From: Emcibacter sp. SYSU 3D8
GTDB lineage: Bacteria; Pseudomonadota; Alphaproteobacteria; SMXS01
Assembly (NCBI RefSeq): GCF_039655875.1
Contig: NZ_JBBYXK010000001.1
Coordinates: forward strand, 496,001-560,000
Direction of reading: 5' to 3'
Length of the DNA stretch: 64,000 nt
Shown here: positions 42,200 to 52,089 of the stretch, piece by piece
How the letters are laid out: every line of letters begins with the position of its first letter
Numbering within the stretch: position 1 is the first letter of the stretch
Notes under the pieces: model-generated
Told to the model about the DNA's origin: nothing
Databases searched by the model: none
What the model saw: only the letters and a program-made list of their open reading frames with translations
Made by a program: the position numbers and the translations under genes

Positions 42200-43769
42200 C
42201 CTTGTCGTCAGAAGGCAGGTCGGTGCCATATTCCGGACCCTCATGGCCCCGGTTGCTGTTGCCGGCCCAGGGACCGGCGACGCAGCTATTGGCCGCGTGC
42301 AGGTTCTCGGGGTTCGTCTCGTTGGCGCAGGGCGTCTTGCGGGCCGGGTCGTCGATGCAGCGGGTTTCGTAGCGGAAGAACCGCTCCTTGCCCTGCGCCG
42401 GCAGGTCGGACACGAAGCCCAGCTTCCGGCGGTCGATCACGTCGTTGCCCCGGTAGAACATCGCGGGACGCCTCTGGGCGGGCTCCAGCAGGTCGCGGAT
42501 GGTCGGCACCGAGCCGTTATGCAGATAGGGCGCGCGCAGCCAGACGCCGTCGAGCGGCATGTTGGCGTAGCCATGGGTCTTGCGAAACCGCCTGAAGCGC
42601 TCGTCCGGATAGGCCGCGTACAGGTTCGACTGTTCGACGGCGAGTGCGTAGGTGTAATTGTCGAGCCGGCACGGATCGGTGCGGATATGTTCGATGGGCA
42701 CCACCTTGCCGACCTGCTCCCCCGAGAAATCCCGGCCCGTCGCGCCGTGGCAATCGGCGCAATAGATCGTGTAAAGCTGCTGGCCCCGCGCCGCCCGCTG
42801 CTTGTCGATGGGAAACGGGTATGCGGGCGGCGCCGCCCTTTCGCGCAGCCAATCGGCAATGCGCTCCACCGCCTTCCGGTCGAGCGTGGTCGGCACGCCG
42901 CCGCTGCCAAACGAGGCGCTGCGGTTGCGTTCCTCGACGGAATCGTTGTTGCCGTCCCAGTGCAGCCGCATGTCGGTGCGCTGGCCCTGCAGCCATACGG
43001 ACGGGAAGTCGACATTGCCGATCATTTCCTCATCCGGCAGCATTTCCAGCGGCCAGTTCAGCAGCGCCTTGGCCGGATTGAACGTGTCGAAACGGCCACG
43101 GCCCGATTCCGGCTCGCGGTCGAAGAACCGGAAGCGGTGCCGGGCCAGGATCAGGAACTCCTTGATCGCCGGCACGGCCAGGAAAAGCTGGTACTTCTCC
43201 AGCAGGGAATAGCGCGCGCCGGCATCTTCCGCGGCCTGCACCACTTGCCACGGATTGAACCGCTCGTCGGCGGCACAGGCACCGAGGCCGCGCGCAAACC
43301 GCGCCAGGTCGAGCCGGTTCGCCGGCATGCCGACAACCAGGGTGCGATTGGCCGACGGGTCGGCCCGCCAGGTACCGGAGTGGCAGGCGGCGCAGTTCAG
43401 GAACACCCGGTCGAGCCCGATGGTCCGCCGCATGCTGGTGCCGACCGGCCGGTCCATGCCCGGCTCGAAATTGAAGCCCAGCGCCTCCCAGGTATCGCCG
43501 CCGAAATAGGGCGCGCACAGCTTGGGCAGACCCTTCCAGATGCCGATGGGAATACCGGCGATCCTGTCCCCCCCGGTCGAGCCGTACTTGAAGTGCTGCA
43601 CCGGGTCGTCGAACGTCTGCGGCTCGTCACGGCTCAGGTGCCACCAGAGCCACAGCCCCAGCAGCACGGCCAGCAGGACCACGCCGAGCACCAGCTTCCA
43701 GCGGTTACGCCACAGCCAGCGGAGGAACGCGGCGATCCGGGCGCTGGCGCGGGACAGCCAGGCTTTCAT
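42168..43769 (-). CDS. Membrane-anchored dihaem c-type cytochrome (RoxA/cytochrome c peroxidase-like), operon gene 4
   Basis: A 533-residue protein. An N-terminal helix (KLVLGVVLLAVLLGLWLWW) anchors it; CAACH at 126-130 and CADCH at 337-341 bind two haems. It has PYLHNGSVPTIRDLLEPAQR and GHEGPEYGTDLP before a terminal YLKTF, hallmarks shared with the RoxA-type/dihaem peroxidase family and with its neighbour, so the two are paralogues. Extra Cys near the C-terminus (ETRCIDDPARKTPCAN, NSCVAGPW) may form disulfides. Its start overlaps the previous stop by 4 bp (ATGA). It could oxidise a hydrophobic or polymeric substrate in the periplasm. Confidence 0.88.
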   Translation of the reverse strand: MKAWLSRASARIAAFLRWLWRNRWKLVLGVVLLAVLLGLWLWWHLSRDEPQTFDDPVQHFKYGSTGGDRIAGIPIGIWKGLPKLCAPYFGGDTWEALGFNFEPGMDRPVGTSMRRTIGLDRVFLNCAACHSGTWRADPSANRTLVVGMPANRLDLARFARGLGACAADERFNPWQVVQAAEDAGARYSLLEKYQLFLAVPAIKEFLILARHRFRFFDREPESGRGRFDTFNPAKALLNWPLEMLPDEEMIGNVDFPSVWLQGQRTDMRLHWDGNNDSVEERNRSASFGSGGVPTTLDRKAVERIADWLRERAAPPAYPFPIDKQRAARGQQLYTIYCADCHGATGRDFSGEQVGKVVPIEHIRTDPCRLDNYTYALAVEQSNLYAAYPDERFRRFRKTHGYANMPLDGVWLRAPYLHNGSVPTIRDLLEPAQRRPAMFYRGNDVIDRRKLGFVSDLPAQGKERFFRYETRCIDDPARKTPCANETNPENLHAANSCVAGPWAGNSNRGHEGPEYGTDLPSDDKDAIVEYLKTF

Positions 43770-45298
43770 GGTGCCGGCCTCGCCAGTCCGCCCATAAGCA
43801 TCGGCGCAAATCCCTGGGGACCCGCCTCGATTATCGAAGGATCCATGGCCGCCACCGCCCTTCGCAGCGCGGCCACGTCATCGATGACGGTGATCTCCGC
43901 CCTGCCATCACCAAGGCGCAGCGGCGACAATCGCTCGCCCGTGGCGAGGCGTGCGGTCAAGCCGAGGGCGCTTTCCGCTAGTCTCAATTCCCGTCCGGGG
44001 CCGGCCGACACTTTCAGGCCGCCCAGCGGCGCGCGGCCCCGCAGCGCCAGCCGGCTAATCGCGCCGCCGCCGCTGGACGATACATAGCCGGACAGCGCCA
44101 GCGCGGGATCGGTGCTTTCGAAACGGATTTCGCCGGCAACACGCTCGACCGCACAGTCAGCGGCGACGCTGGTCGCGGCCCCCGCGTGACGTGCCAGCGC
44201 CGCGTCGATGGCGACGATCACCGCGGGCGGGATCGTCTCGCCGATCGCTCCCACCGCCAGCGCCAACAGGTCCGCCGCCGAGTCGGCCGGGCCAACCAGC
44301 AGGTGGGCTGCGCGCGGCAGGGCCGGATCGTAGACGCCTTCCGGCTCCACTGCTTCCATGGGCCTGACGCCGGCATCCAGCTCGATCAGCGGGTTACGGT
44401 CGGGCAGGCTGGGACTGGCGATGGCGACGCCATCGGGAGCCAGCTTGCGGAGACCGGCATGAAGCGCGGCTGCCAGGACCGCGTCCTCCGCTGTCCGCCA
44501 TGGTCCGCGCGAGCCGCCGAGCCGCCAGCGGAGTGCGGCCAGCAGCAGCGCGGCGCGGCAGTCCGGCGGCTTCAGGCCAGGCGCGGCGGCACAGAGCTGC
44601 CGCCACACGAAAGGCGCCAGGATCAGGCGGTTGGCGCGCAACACCGCCTGGTCCAGAGCGTCTGGCTCGTCGATGCCACGATTCACCGGCACACCGTGGA
44701 ACGCGGCGCCCAGCCCGGTCATGCGCGCGGCGATACCCGGATTGGCGTTGGTTTCGTTCCACTGGGCGATGGGAAAGATCGGCGCGTGTCCCTGATGGCA
44801 GCCGGTGCACAACTCGCGGTCGGCGTACTCGACCAGCGGCTTGCGGGCGTCCGTGTAGTTGCTGACCACCTGGAACTCGAAACGGCCCGCCGCTTGGTTG
44901 TAGCTGATCACTTCAAGGGACGTGGATTTCGGCTGGTAGCCAATGAACAGCCGGTCTTTCAGGTGCCGTGCGGCTCGCGCCCCCGCCGCATCGACGCCGA
45001 CGACCACACGTGGCGAGCCGAAATAGTCCGGGTCGGCCGATAGCCGCTGCAGCGAGCGGCCCAGCGGGATCAGCACTGCACGCGGCCGCACGCCGCCATT
45101 CTGCTTGGCGATGGCGGCGGTCAGCCGCTCGAAGGGATAGGGCAGAGCATAGCCATCGCCATCCCTGAATAAATCATCGAACAGCGATTGGCCTGCGGCG
45201 GGCCGTGTCTCTCCCGGGCTCGCCGGATCGGTCAGGGCCAGCGGCGCAGCCTGGGAGACGGAAGGCAGTGCCATGAACGTGGCGATCGCAGCAGCCAT
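43766..45298 (-). CDS. Periplasmic monohaem cytochrome c protein, operon gene 3
   Basis: A 510-residue exported protein: signal peptide AAAIATFMALPSVSQA, then one CXXCH at 154-158 (ELCTGCHQGHAPIFP). The rest, about 350 residues, has no second haem motif and is unfamiliar to me. The start at 45298 follows GGAAGGAAGGTTGTCG; an upstream Met is possible. The end overlaps the next gene by 4 bp. It shares the operon with two dihaem proteins and may relay electrons. Confidence 0.82.
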   Translation of the reverse strand: MAAAIATFMALPSVSQAAPLALTDPASPGETRPAAGQSLFDDLFRDGDGYALPYPFERLTAAIAKQNGGVRPRAVLIPLGRSLQRLSADPDYFGSPRVVVGVDAAGARAARHLKDRLFIGYQPKSTSLEVISYNQAAGRFEFQVVSNYTDARKPLVEYADRELCTGCHQGHAPIFPIAQWNETNANPGIAARMTGLGAAFHGVPVNRGIDEPDALDQAVLRANRLILAPFVWRQLCAAAPGLKPPDCRAALLLAALRWRLGGSRGPWRTAEDAVLAAALHAGLRKLAPDGVAIASPSLPDRNPLIELDAGVRPMEAVEPEGVYDPALPRAAHLLVGPADSAADLLALAVGAIGETIPPAVIVAIDAALARHAGAATSVAADCAVERVAGEIRFESTDPALALSGYVSSSGGGAISRLALRGRAPLGGLKVSAGPGRELRLAESALGLTARLATGERLSPLRLGDGRAEITVIDDVAALRRAVAAMDPSIIEAGPQGFAPMLMGGLARPAP

Positions 45299-45344
45299 CG
45301 ACAACCTTCCTTCCGTCCCCCTCGCCGCCCCCCACATCAGCCGG

Positions 45345-46262
45345 TCAGCGCCGACCGGCCTGCGCAACCTGTTCTCCGGCCCAGCAGTCCTCCTCGATGG
45401 CCTCGCCGTCACGGAAGGCCTTCTCGCCCGCCCTGGCGTGGGCCTCGTTGTAGACGGTGAAGTTCAGCAGGAAGATGCGGTTCATGTAGGCGCGGCCCAG
45501 ATAGAAGCCGGGGCGGACCATTCGCACCTCATCCCGTACCCTCAGGCCGTTGCGGCCGGCCAGGCTGTCCGGCCTCTCCTGATAAAACGGGATCTCATCG
45601 CCATAATTGTAGTCGACGATGATGGATTCGCGCCGTCCATCCATCAGGCTCTGGCCGCAATAGAGCTTGGCCGGAAACATCAGGTAGACGGTGGACTTGC
45701 TGTCGAACATGCCGAGCCAGCCGCGCCTGTCGATCTCTGTTGTCATCATGGCGCCGGGATCATCGATCAGCACGTCGAGCGCCTTCGGATCCTCGATGAA
45801 GTTCCGCAGCACGCCCTCGTCGCGGTAGAACATCTTGCCCTTCCACAGATGGCGGCCGACCTTTTCCAGCGTCTTGATCTTGGCATCGGCAATGCGCCCG
45901 CCGATCCCGCCGACGATCTCGTCCAACCTGGTCGTAAGGTCCTCGCCGCGGGCGAAGAACAGGTCGCCCTCAAAACCGCCGTCCGGTATCGGGCCGGCGG
46001 TCAGGCGGCCATAGATCTGGTCGACCTCTTCCTGGGTGAAGCTTTTCAGGTTCTCGGGCGTCAGCGCCAGGCGCTGCTCGCGCGTCAGCGGGTATTCGTA
46101 CTCGACCCGTGCCAGGTCGGCGTAGAATACCTTGGTGGGGTTGTCCGGGTCGACCAGGCTCGAATCGACCGGTGCGAACGGGATGTCGGGCTTGCGGTCG
46201 CAGGCCGCAAGGCCGGTGGCGGCAAGAGACAACACGAGGGCCGCGTTGACGATCCTTTTCAT
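45345..46262 (-). CDS. Lipoprotein, operon gene 2
   Basis: A 305-residue protein with lipobox GLAAC at the end of an N-terminal signal (VLSLAATGLAAC). There is no CXXCH motif. Distinctive segments are YGRLTAGPIPDGGFEGDLFF, WKGKMFYRDEGVLRNFIED and NRIFLLNFTVYNEAHA; I do not recognise the family. It begins 11 bp after the large cytochrome gene and precedes the monohaem gene by 46 bp, so its partner is probably one of the cytochromes. Outer-membrane or inner-membrane anchored. Confidence 0.75.
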   Translation of the reverse strand: MKRIVNAALVLSLAATGLAACDRKPDIPFAPVDSSLVDPDNPTKVFYADLARVEYEYPLTREQRLALTPENLKSFTQEEVDQIYGRLTAGPIPDGGFEGDLFFARGEDLTTRLDEIVGGIGGRIADAKIKTLEKVGRHLWKGKMFYRDEGVLRNFIEDPKALDVLIDDPGAMMTTEIDRRGWLGMFDSKSTVYLMFPAKLYCGQSLMDGRRESIIVDYNYGDEIPFYQERPDSLAGRNGLRVRDEVRMVRPGFYLGRAYMNRIFLLNFTVYNEAHARAGEKAFRDGEAIEEDCWAGEQVAQAGRR

Positions 46263-46273
46263 GGCCCGGATCC

Positions 46274-48709
46274 CTACAGCGTTGCCATGAAGGCGATCAG
46301 CGCCTTCTTGTCGTTGGGTGACAGGTCCTCGCCAAAGCGATGGCCCTTGTTCTCGATCCGCTCCAGCACGTTGGAATAGTAGCGCTGCACGAACGTGTTG
46401 GGGTCGCCGGTGATATCCATGACGAACGCCTCCCGTTCCTTCAGCAGACGCTCACGCAGGTCATTGAGACCGGTCTTGAGGTCGGCATACTGGGCAGGCG
46501 TGAGCACATCCTTGTATTTGGCGTCCAGCTCGTCCTGATGGCGCTCGAGCAGCACCATGTCATGCATCAGGTCCTTGTAGCGCAGGCTGTTCAGCGCCAC
46601 TGCGGGAAATCCCCGGGGTATCTTCAGAGTCAGGCCGGTGGTGATGTCGCCGATCTTCAGCTCGGGCGCCACGTCGATGATGATGTCGTCCTGCACCAGA
46701 AACATCTTCGGCACCCGCGATGCCGGATTGAGCAGTTCCTCCATGGACGCCTTGTAGAGCTTGTAGCGGCCCTCGACAGACGGGTCGAACGGCCAGCAGG
46801 GCGGCGGATCGGCAAGCGGTTGGCCGGCATCATCCACATAGGGTGAGTAATACAGGTCATAGTCCGGATCGGTCGGCTTGCCGCAGATTTCAGGCCCAAC
46901 GGCGTTGTTATGCATGAACGGCGCATGCGCCCAGACGCTGAGCAGGGAAATATTCCGGTAATAACCGCGCCCGCTCCCCTTCAGCAGCTCCTTCAGGTTC
47001 GGATCGGCGGGCCGCTGATGCAGCGTGTTCGAGGCATATTGCGCCCAGACCCGGCTGGGCATGTGGTTGGCGTGGAGCGCGCGGGCATCGTAGGTGCCCA
47101 CCTCGGTGGCCAAGGTCGCCTCGTCATTGCCCAGCCAGTCGACGCGCAAGGTGGGGTCGGCCGGATCGACGGCGCGGAAATCCACGTTGTCGTAGGGCCC
47201 CTTCTGGCTGGAGTGGCAACGGGCGCAGCCCTGTGCGAACACCCTTCTGCCCTGCGCGACGGCGCCCGCGCCGAATTCACGCTCCAGCGCCACTTCCAGA
47301 TCGCGCTCGCTCGCCATGCCGCGCGCCTTGTAGAGATCGGTCGGCCGCGCGGTGAGGAAGAACGCCACCACGTCGCCGAGCCGGTCCTCGATGGCGCGGA
47401 AGCTGGCGCAATCGCGGCGGCACTGGCCGATGTCGAACGGCGTCTGGCCGTAATTGCGCTGGGCCGGATCGACGGCGCGCAGGTCAGGAATATGATTCAG
47501 CCAGCACTGCTCCGAACACGAGCCGATGTTGAAAAAGACCCGCTGAATGGCTTCCTCGTAACCGATGGAATCTTCGCCGCCTTTCAGGATGTTCGCGACC
47601 ATCTCGGTCTTCTGCGATCGTTCCCAGCACTTGCCCGGCTTGCCCGGCTCGCACCAGCAGGCTGCCGGATCGGCGCCCTCGGCGCAGGCCGAGGCCTTGC
47701 GCCATTTCAGCACGTCGTGCTGATGCAAGGGCCGCTTCATGAAATTGATGATGGCGTTCATGGTGCCCGGATTGGCTGCCGTATCCATGGGCAATGCCGA
47801 GGTATCGACCGTGCCCGGGCGTGCCCAGCCGATGAGCTGCCATTCCAGCCGGTGCTTTGCCATGCCCGAGGCGAGCATCTGGGAGACGCGGCTGTACTGG
47901 TTGCCGACCAGGCCGTCGATGTTCTCCCATTGCGGATGGTTCGGATCGGCGGGCGGATTGTCGGGCTTGTAGCTGATATGGCAGGCGCCGCAGGCCATGC
48001 CGATGCGGAACGGCGGCTCGATGGAGCCGTCGAACAGCCGGTTCATGCGGCTGTCGGCCTTGGCGGGATCGTTGGACAGGAATTTCCGGTAGCCGTCCCA
48101 CGACGCCAGCGAACCGTTCAGCGCCTTCCATTTCTCCGCGTCGAAGCGCGGGTTGGGGAACTTGCGAAATCCCAGCGCGCCGGTCGATGTGCCGAACCGC
48201 AGGTCGCAGGCGCTCTGGCGCTGATCCACGGCGCCGTGGGGTGTCGACTTGTTGTAGGGACCATCCTGGAACAGGCAGGCGGGATCCTTGTATCCCTGCT
48301 TGCCCACATGGCGCAGCAGGTCGGCGTCACCCGGGCAATAGGGGAAGCCGTAGGTCTGATCCAGGCTCTTCGCCGGGCAACTGGGCTGGCCGGGAATGCA
48401 GCAGTCAGGGTCGGGAATGGCGCCCCAGCCCTGGAACAGCTGGTCGCGGTGCTCGGCCGCCAGCACCTTGTACCAGTCGATGGCGGCGCCCAGACGCTGC
48501 GGATAGGCATAGGTGAAAAAGCGGTCATTGAACGCGGTGGCGAAGAACCAGACCTCGCGACCGGCGCGCTCGCTTTCCGTATAGGGTGCGTTGGTGGCGA
48601 CATAGTCGCCGCTGAGCATGCTCTGCGCCCGCGCCTCGCCCCAGAATAATGTGCACATCACGCATGCGGCAGCCAGAGCCGCGACCAACCGAAACCGACA
48701 CCACTGCAT
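46274..48709 (-). CDS. Large exported dihaem cytochrome c protein, operon gene 1
   Basis: An 811-residue exported protein. The signal peptide (LVAALAAACVMCTLFWGEARA) is followed by an unusually Cys-rich N-terminal part, CGACH at 240-244, a Cys-rich centre (CAEG, CWCEPGKPGKC, CSEQC, CRRDC) and CARCH at 495-499. It ends in NDKKALIAFMATL. It shares with the dihaem superfamily a C-terminal catalytic-type layout but is much longer. The start at 48709 follows GAGGGGATGGGCA. The first gene of the five-gene operon; a terminal oxidase partner, substrate binder or peroxidase-like role is open. Confidence 0.83.
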   Translation of the reverse strand: MQWCRFRLVAALAAACVMCTLFWGEARAQSMLSGDYVATNAPYTESERAGREVWFFATAFNDRFFTYAYPQRLGAAIDWYKVLAAEHRDQLFQGWGAIPDPDCCIPGQPSCPAKSLDQTYGFPYCPGDADLLRHVGKQGYKDPACLFQDGPYNKSTPHGAVDQRQSACDLRFGTSTGALGFRKFPNPRFDAEKWKALNGSLASWDGYRKFLSNDPAKADSRMNRLFDGSIEPPFRIGMACGACHISYKPDNPPADPNHPQWENIDGLVGNQYSRVSQMLASGMAKHRLEWQLIGWARPGTVDTSALPMDTAANPGTMNAIINFMKRPLHQHDVLKWRKASACAEGADPAACWCEPGKPGKCWERSQKTEMVANILKGGEDSIGYEEAIQRVFFNIGSCSEQCWLNHIPDLRAVDPAQRNYGQTPFDIGQCRRDCASFRAIEDRLGDVVAFFLTARPTDLYKARGMASERDLEVALEREFGAGAVAQGRRVFAQGCARCHSSQKGPYDNVDFRAVDPADPTLRVDWLGNDEATLATEVGTYDARALHANHMPSRVWAQYASNTLHQRPADPNLKELLKGSGRGYYRNISLLSVWAHAPFMHNNAVGPEICGKPTDPDYDLYYSPYVDDAGQPLADPPPCWPFDPSVEGRYKLYKASMEELLNPASRVPKMFLVQDDIIIDVAPELKIGDITTGLTLKIPRGFPAVALNSLRYKDLMHDMVLLERHQDELDAKYKDVLTPAQYADLKTGLNDLRERLLKEREAFVMDITGDPNTFVQRYYSNVLERIENKGHRFGEDLSPNDKKALIAFMATL

Positions 48710-49131
48710 TGCCCATCCCCTCGCGAGCGGCACTTCAACGATGTTGGCCTCCAGGCTGAAGACCGGCCTGCTCTCCCCCCGGAGATACCGATCCTGGCGG
48801 CGCGGCCGGAAAAAACTGCCCGTCACGCTGCAAGGTCAGAACTTAACACGTTTCCTGCAACGAAAACAGTGATGTGGACAGCCGCCGCTACAGCCCCGCC
48901 TTCCATCAAGTACACGGCAGCGACAGGTCGGCTTGCTTGAGCAGCGCGTTCTTCGCCTCATCCCAGAAAAGCCGCCTACCACGATCTGGACATGGACTCG
49001 CGACCTCAACGCTGCGCCGGCCGGCCGTCAACGGTGGTCGGGTTTCACGCAGGAGCCGCCGAAGCGCTGCGAAGCGGAACCAAATAGCCGTTGAGCAGTT
49101 CCACATTCCCCGGATGCATGAGGAGTTGACG
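48710..49131. other. 422-bp region between divergent genes
   Basis: Regulatory space between the cytochrome operon (minus) and the PNPOx-fold gene (plus). Bases 48830-48880 are locally AT-richer and contain TGCAAGGTCAGAACTTAACACG; no convincing promoter or operator match. Overlapping open frames here have no ribosome-binding site or recognisable similarity, so I see no gene. Confidence 0.55.
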
Positions 49132-49608
49132 ATGTCGGATCATCAAGAACTTTGGGACCTGCTGGACGACTTTGAGTTCTGTATGGCGACGACACATGAC
49201 GGCGAGACCATGCGCTCCCGGCCCATGGCCCCGAGGGTCGACAAGGAAGCTGGCGTTATTCGCTTCCTGGTCGAGAATGCCGCCCCCATGGCCGTGCAGC
49301 TCCAGCAGGACCAGGATGTTCTCCTCGCCTTCATCGCGCCGACCGACCGCAATTTCATCTCGATCTCGGGGACGGCGACGATCAGCCAAGATCGCGGTTT
49401 GATCAAGCAACTCTGGAACAAGGCAGCCGACGCCTGGTTTGTGGGAGGGCCCGAGAACGCGAGCGTGGTTGCGGTAACAGTGTCGCCGTCCTACGCCGAG
49501 TTTTGGGACGGCACCAGCAGCACCATCAAGACCATGTGGGAAATGGCCAAGGCGCGCGCAAAGGATCGCAAACCGGACCTGACTGAACGTAAGAAAATCC
49601 AGATGTAG
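49132..49608 (+). CDS. Pyridoxamine 5'-phosphate oxidase-fold protein (general stress protein 26-like)
   Basis: A 158-residue split-barrel flavin-binding type protein. It has FEFCMATTHDGETMRSRPM, GVIRFLVENAAPMAVQLQ, NFISISGTATISQDRGLIKQLW and the terminal NASVVAVTVSPSYAEFWD block. GAGGAGTTGACG precedes ATG 49132. This family binds FMN, FAD or F420 and is often stress-induced; enzymatic activity is mostly undefined. It has no clear operon partner. Confidence 0.87.
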   Translation: MSDHQELWDLLDDFEFCMATTHDGETMRSRPMAPRVDKEAGVIRFLVENAAPMAVQLQQDQDVLLAFIAPTDRNFISISGTATISQDRGLIKQLWNKAADAWFVGGPENASVVAVTVSPSYAEFWDGTSSTIKTMWEMAKARAKDRKPDLTERKKIQM

Positions 49609-49737
49609 GATAACTCCTGGAGGCCATCGGTTCGCGTCATTGGTCCAAGACTGTCTTCCGCTTGCGAACGCCGCGCGAGACCGATTTCCTTATAGGGTAC
49701 GCTTGGAGCGATATTGCTGGATGCGCTCAGGCGATCT

Positions 49738-51861
49738 TCAAATCAGGCGCACCGGCATTACCTCAACGGAAATACCGGTCATATGTGCCTGGTTGGAAAC
49801 CGGTTCGTACGCGCCCGGCCCGGATGGCAACAGCGCGTTGGCGTTGACCCCGGCCGTGGCGCGGGCGACCCGCATGCCTGCGGCCGTGGTGTGGCCCCAG
49901 CCGTGGTTGATGGCCACCACGCCCGGCATCATGTCGGCGTCGACCTTCAGCTCGATCTCGCGTTCGCCCCAGGGCGAGCGGACCTTGACCGTGATGCCGT
50001 CGCGGAGTTGCCGGGAATGGGCATCGTCCGGGTGCATCAGCAGGAAGTTTCGGTCCCTGCCCTTGCGCTTCATCTTTGGCAGATTGGCGTACCACGTGTT
50101 CATCATGTAGCCGTCGCGGCGGGTGATCAGCTTGAGCTGGCCTGCCGGTTCGGCCTCAAGTTCCTCAAAGATCGCCGCCATCCGGTCGCGGGCCTCCGCA
50201 AGCACCGGAGGAAGGCAGTCGACCCTCTTGTCCTCGGTCTGGATCACGGTTTCGAAAAATGCTTCAGGATCGGATGGTTCCAGGACGATGATCTCATCAC
50301 GCCTCAACTGATCCATGCTGTAGCCGCTGGAGCGCAGCATGGCGTTCATCCGCCCCCAGAGATCGGGGCTGCCGCCATCGTCAAACAGCGACGGCAGGCC
50401 CATGCGCCGGGCCAGCTGACCATAGATCCACCATTCCGGCTTGCGCTCGAAGGCCGGCTCGACGACCGCGTCGGTGTATTGCACGAAGGGCTGATGCTGC
50501 AGCCCGATCCCCAGCGCGTTGACGTCCTCGCGCTCGAACGCGCCGGCGGCGGGCAGTACGTAATGCGCCAACTCGGCCGTCGGGCTGCGATAGATGTCGA
50601 CGCAGACCAGCAGCTCGAGCGATTCCAGAGCCTCGCGGGTGTGCGCCTCGCCGCCCACCGACAACACCGGATTGCCGGCATTGATGAACATCGCCCGGAT
50701 CGGATCGGCCTTGTCGAGGATCATGTCGGCCATCAATACGCCGGGCAAGGTGATGCCCACGCCACCGGGCTTGCGGACCGTGCCAAAGGGCGTTTCCAGA
50801 TAGTCGGCCTCGTCGGTGCTGCCCCGGCCGGCCGAGGCGCTGCGGGTGTAAAAGCCCGGCGAGAAGATGTTGCCGCCCCGGCGCCCCAGATTGCCGGTGA
50901 CGAAGGCCAGCATGTTCATCAGCCAGTAGGCCTGCGTACCCTGGCGGCCCATATTGACGCCGGTGGCGATGTGGATGCCGGCGCGCGGCGCCGCCGCGTA
51001 GTCCCGCGCCAGCGCGCGGATGGTCTGGGCATCGATGCCGGTGATGCCGGCGACACGCTCGGCCGGGTAGGCCGCCACAAAGGAACGCAGCGCATCGACA
51101 TTGCGGCCGTGGCGAGCCACCGCGTCGGCGTCGAAGCCGGTGGTGCGATCGATCTCGTGCAGCATGGCCGCCATCAGATAGGCATCGGTATCGGGACGGA
51201 TGTGCTGCACCTTGCCGGCAAAGCGGGCCGTCTCGATCGTGCGCGGGTTGACGTAGACGATCCGCGCGCCGCGCGCCTCGGCCTCGCGCAACACGCCGAC
51301 CGGATCGGCGATCGACATATAGGTCATGTGGCTGACCGCCGGGTTCTCGCCAAAGATCAGCAGGAAATCGGTGTGCTCGATATCCGGAATGGTATGAACC
51401 GTGCGGCTCCCGAAGCTGGCCTCGGCGCCGGCCGGCTTGTTGGCCGCATCCTGGGTGCCCGAGCTGAACATGCGCACATCGCCCAGGCTCGACATGAAGC
51501 CGCCCCAGGCCGGCCCGAACAGGGCGTTGAACGCCGACGGATTGCCGCGATATCCGGCGACGGCACGAGCGCCGTCGCGCGCGATGATCTTCGCCAGAGC
51601 GGCGGCGATGCCGTCCAGCGCGGCGTCCCACGAGATTTCCTCGAACTGTCCCGGCCCGACCCGCCGCAGCGGCACGTTCAGGCGGTCGGGATCGTTGTGG
51701 ATATCGAGGCCGTAGATGCCCTTGTGGCAGACGAACCCCTTGGTGACAGGATGATCCCGGTCAGGCTGCAGCGCGGTAAGCCTGCCGTCCTCGACGGTCG
51801 CGATCATGCCGCAGGACGGCTCGCAGACCCGGCAGAACGTCCGCTTGTGCTGGATGGTCAT
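49738..51861 (-). CDS. Molybdopterin-dependent oxidoreductase (DMSO reductase family)
   Basis: A 707-residue protein with an N-terminal [4Fe-4S] site, C10, C13, C17 and C45 (CRVCEPSCGM, GFVCHKG), then Mo-bisPGD domains: NPSAFNALFGPAWGGF, DFLLIFGENPAVSHM, and a C-terminal dinucleotide-binding domain with VAINHGWGHTTAAGM. No Tat or Sec signal is present, so it is cytoplasmic. No accessory FeS or membrane subunit is next to it. Such stand-alone enzymes reduce or oxidise small organics. It starts at MTIQHKRTF and is divergent from the GMC oxidoreductase. Confidence 0.92.
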   Translation of the reverse strand: MTIQHKRTFCRVCEPSCGMIATVEDGRLTALQPDRDHPVTKGFVCHKGIYGLDIHNDPDRLNVPLRRVGPGQFEEISWDAALDGIAAALAKIIARDGARAVAGYRGNPSAFNALFGPAWGGFMSSLGDVRMFSSGTQDAANKPAGAEASFGSRTVHTIPDIEHTDFLLIFGENPAVSHMTYMSIADPVGVLREAEARGARIVYVNPRTIETARFAGKVQHIRPDTDAYLMAAMLHEIDRTTGFDADAVARHGRNVDALRSFVAAYPAERVAGITGIDAQTIRALARDYAAAPRAGIHIATGVNMGRQGTQAYWLMNMLAFVTGNLGRRGGNIFSPGFYTRSASAGRGSTDEADYLETPFGTVRKPGGVGITLPGVLMADMILDKADPIRAMFINAGNPVLSVGGEAHTREALESLELLVCVDIYRSPTAELAHYVLPAAGAFEREDVNALGIGLQHQPFVQYTDAVVEPAFERKPEWWIYGQLARRMGLPSLFDDGGSPDLWGRMNAMLRSSGYSMDQLRRDEIIVLEPSDPEAFFETVIQTEDKRVDCLPPVLAEARDRMAAIFEELEAEPAGQLKLITRRDGYMMNTWYANLPKMKRKGRDRNFLLMHPDDAHSRQLRDGITVKVRSPWGEREIELKVDADMMPGVVAINHGWGHTTAAGMRVARATAGVNANALLPSGPGAYEPVSNQAHMTGISVEVMPVRLI

Positions 51862-52089
51862 GACCTTTTCCCGGTTGGCCGCGCACTCCGCCCTCGACCT
51901 TACCGTCACGGTTGACCGGTGGGAAGCGCTGTCGGAGCGGCGCAAACATGGGTGCGCGGCAAGAATGGGGTTGCAAAACCCGCGCGGCGATGCGGCGCCT
52001 GCGATCGATGCAAACAGATCAATATGAGAGTTCAACCCCATGACGCCGTGCGCTATATGCTGGGATTGGCCGCATGGCGCGGGGGAAAC

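Noticed and set aside
41958..44087. A 709-codon plus-strand open frame across the cytochrome operon.
   Set aside because: It is antisense to two genes with clear haem motifs and shows low-complexity, basic composition.
46910..48649. A 579-codon plus-strand open frame.
   Set aside because: It is antisense to the large dihaem cytochrome, without domains or start signals.
49714..51915. A 733-codon plus-strand open frame.
   Set aside because: It is antisense to the molybdopterin enzyme and has no recognisable domain.
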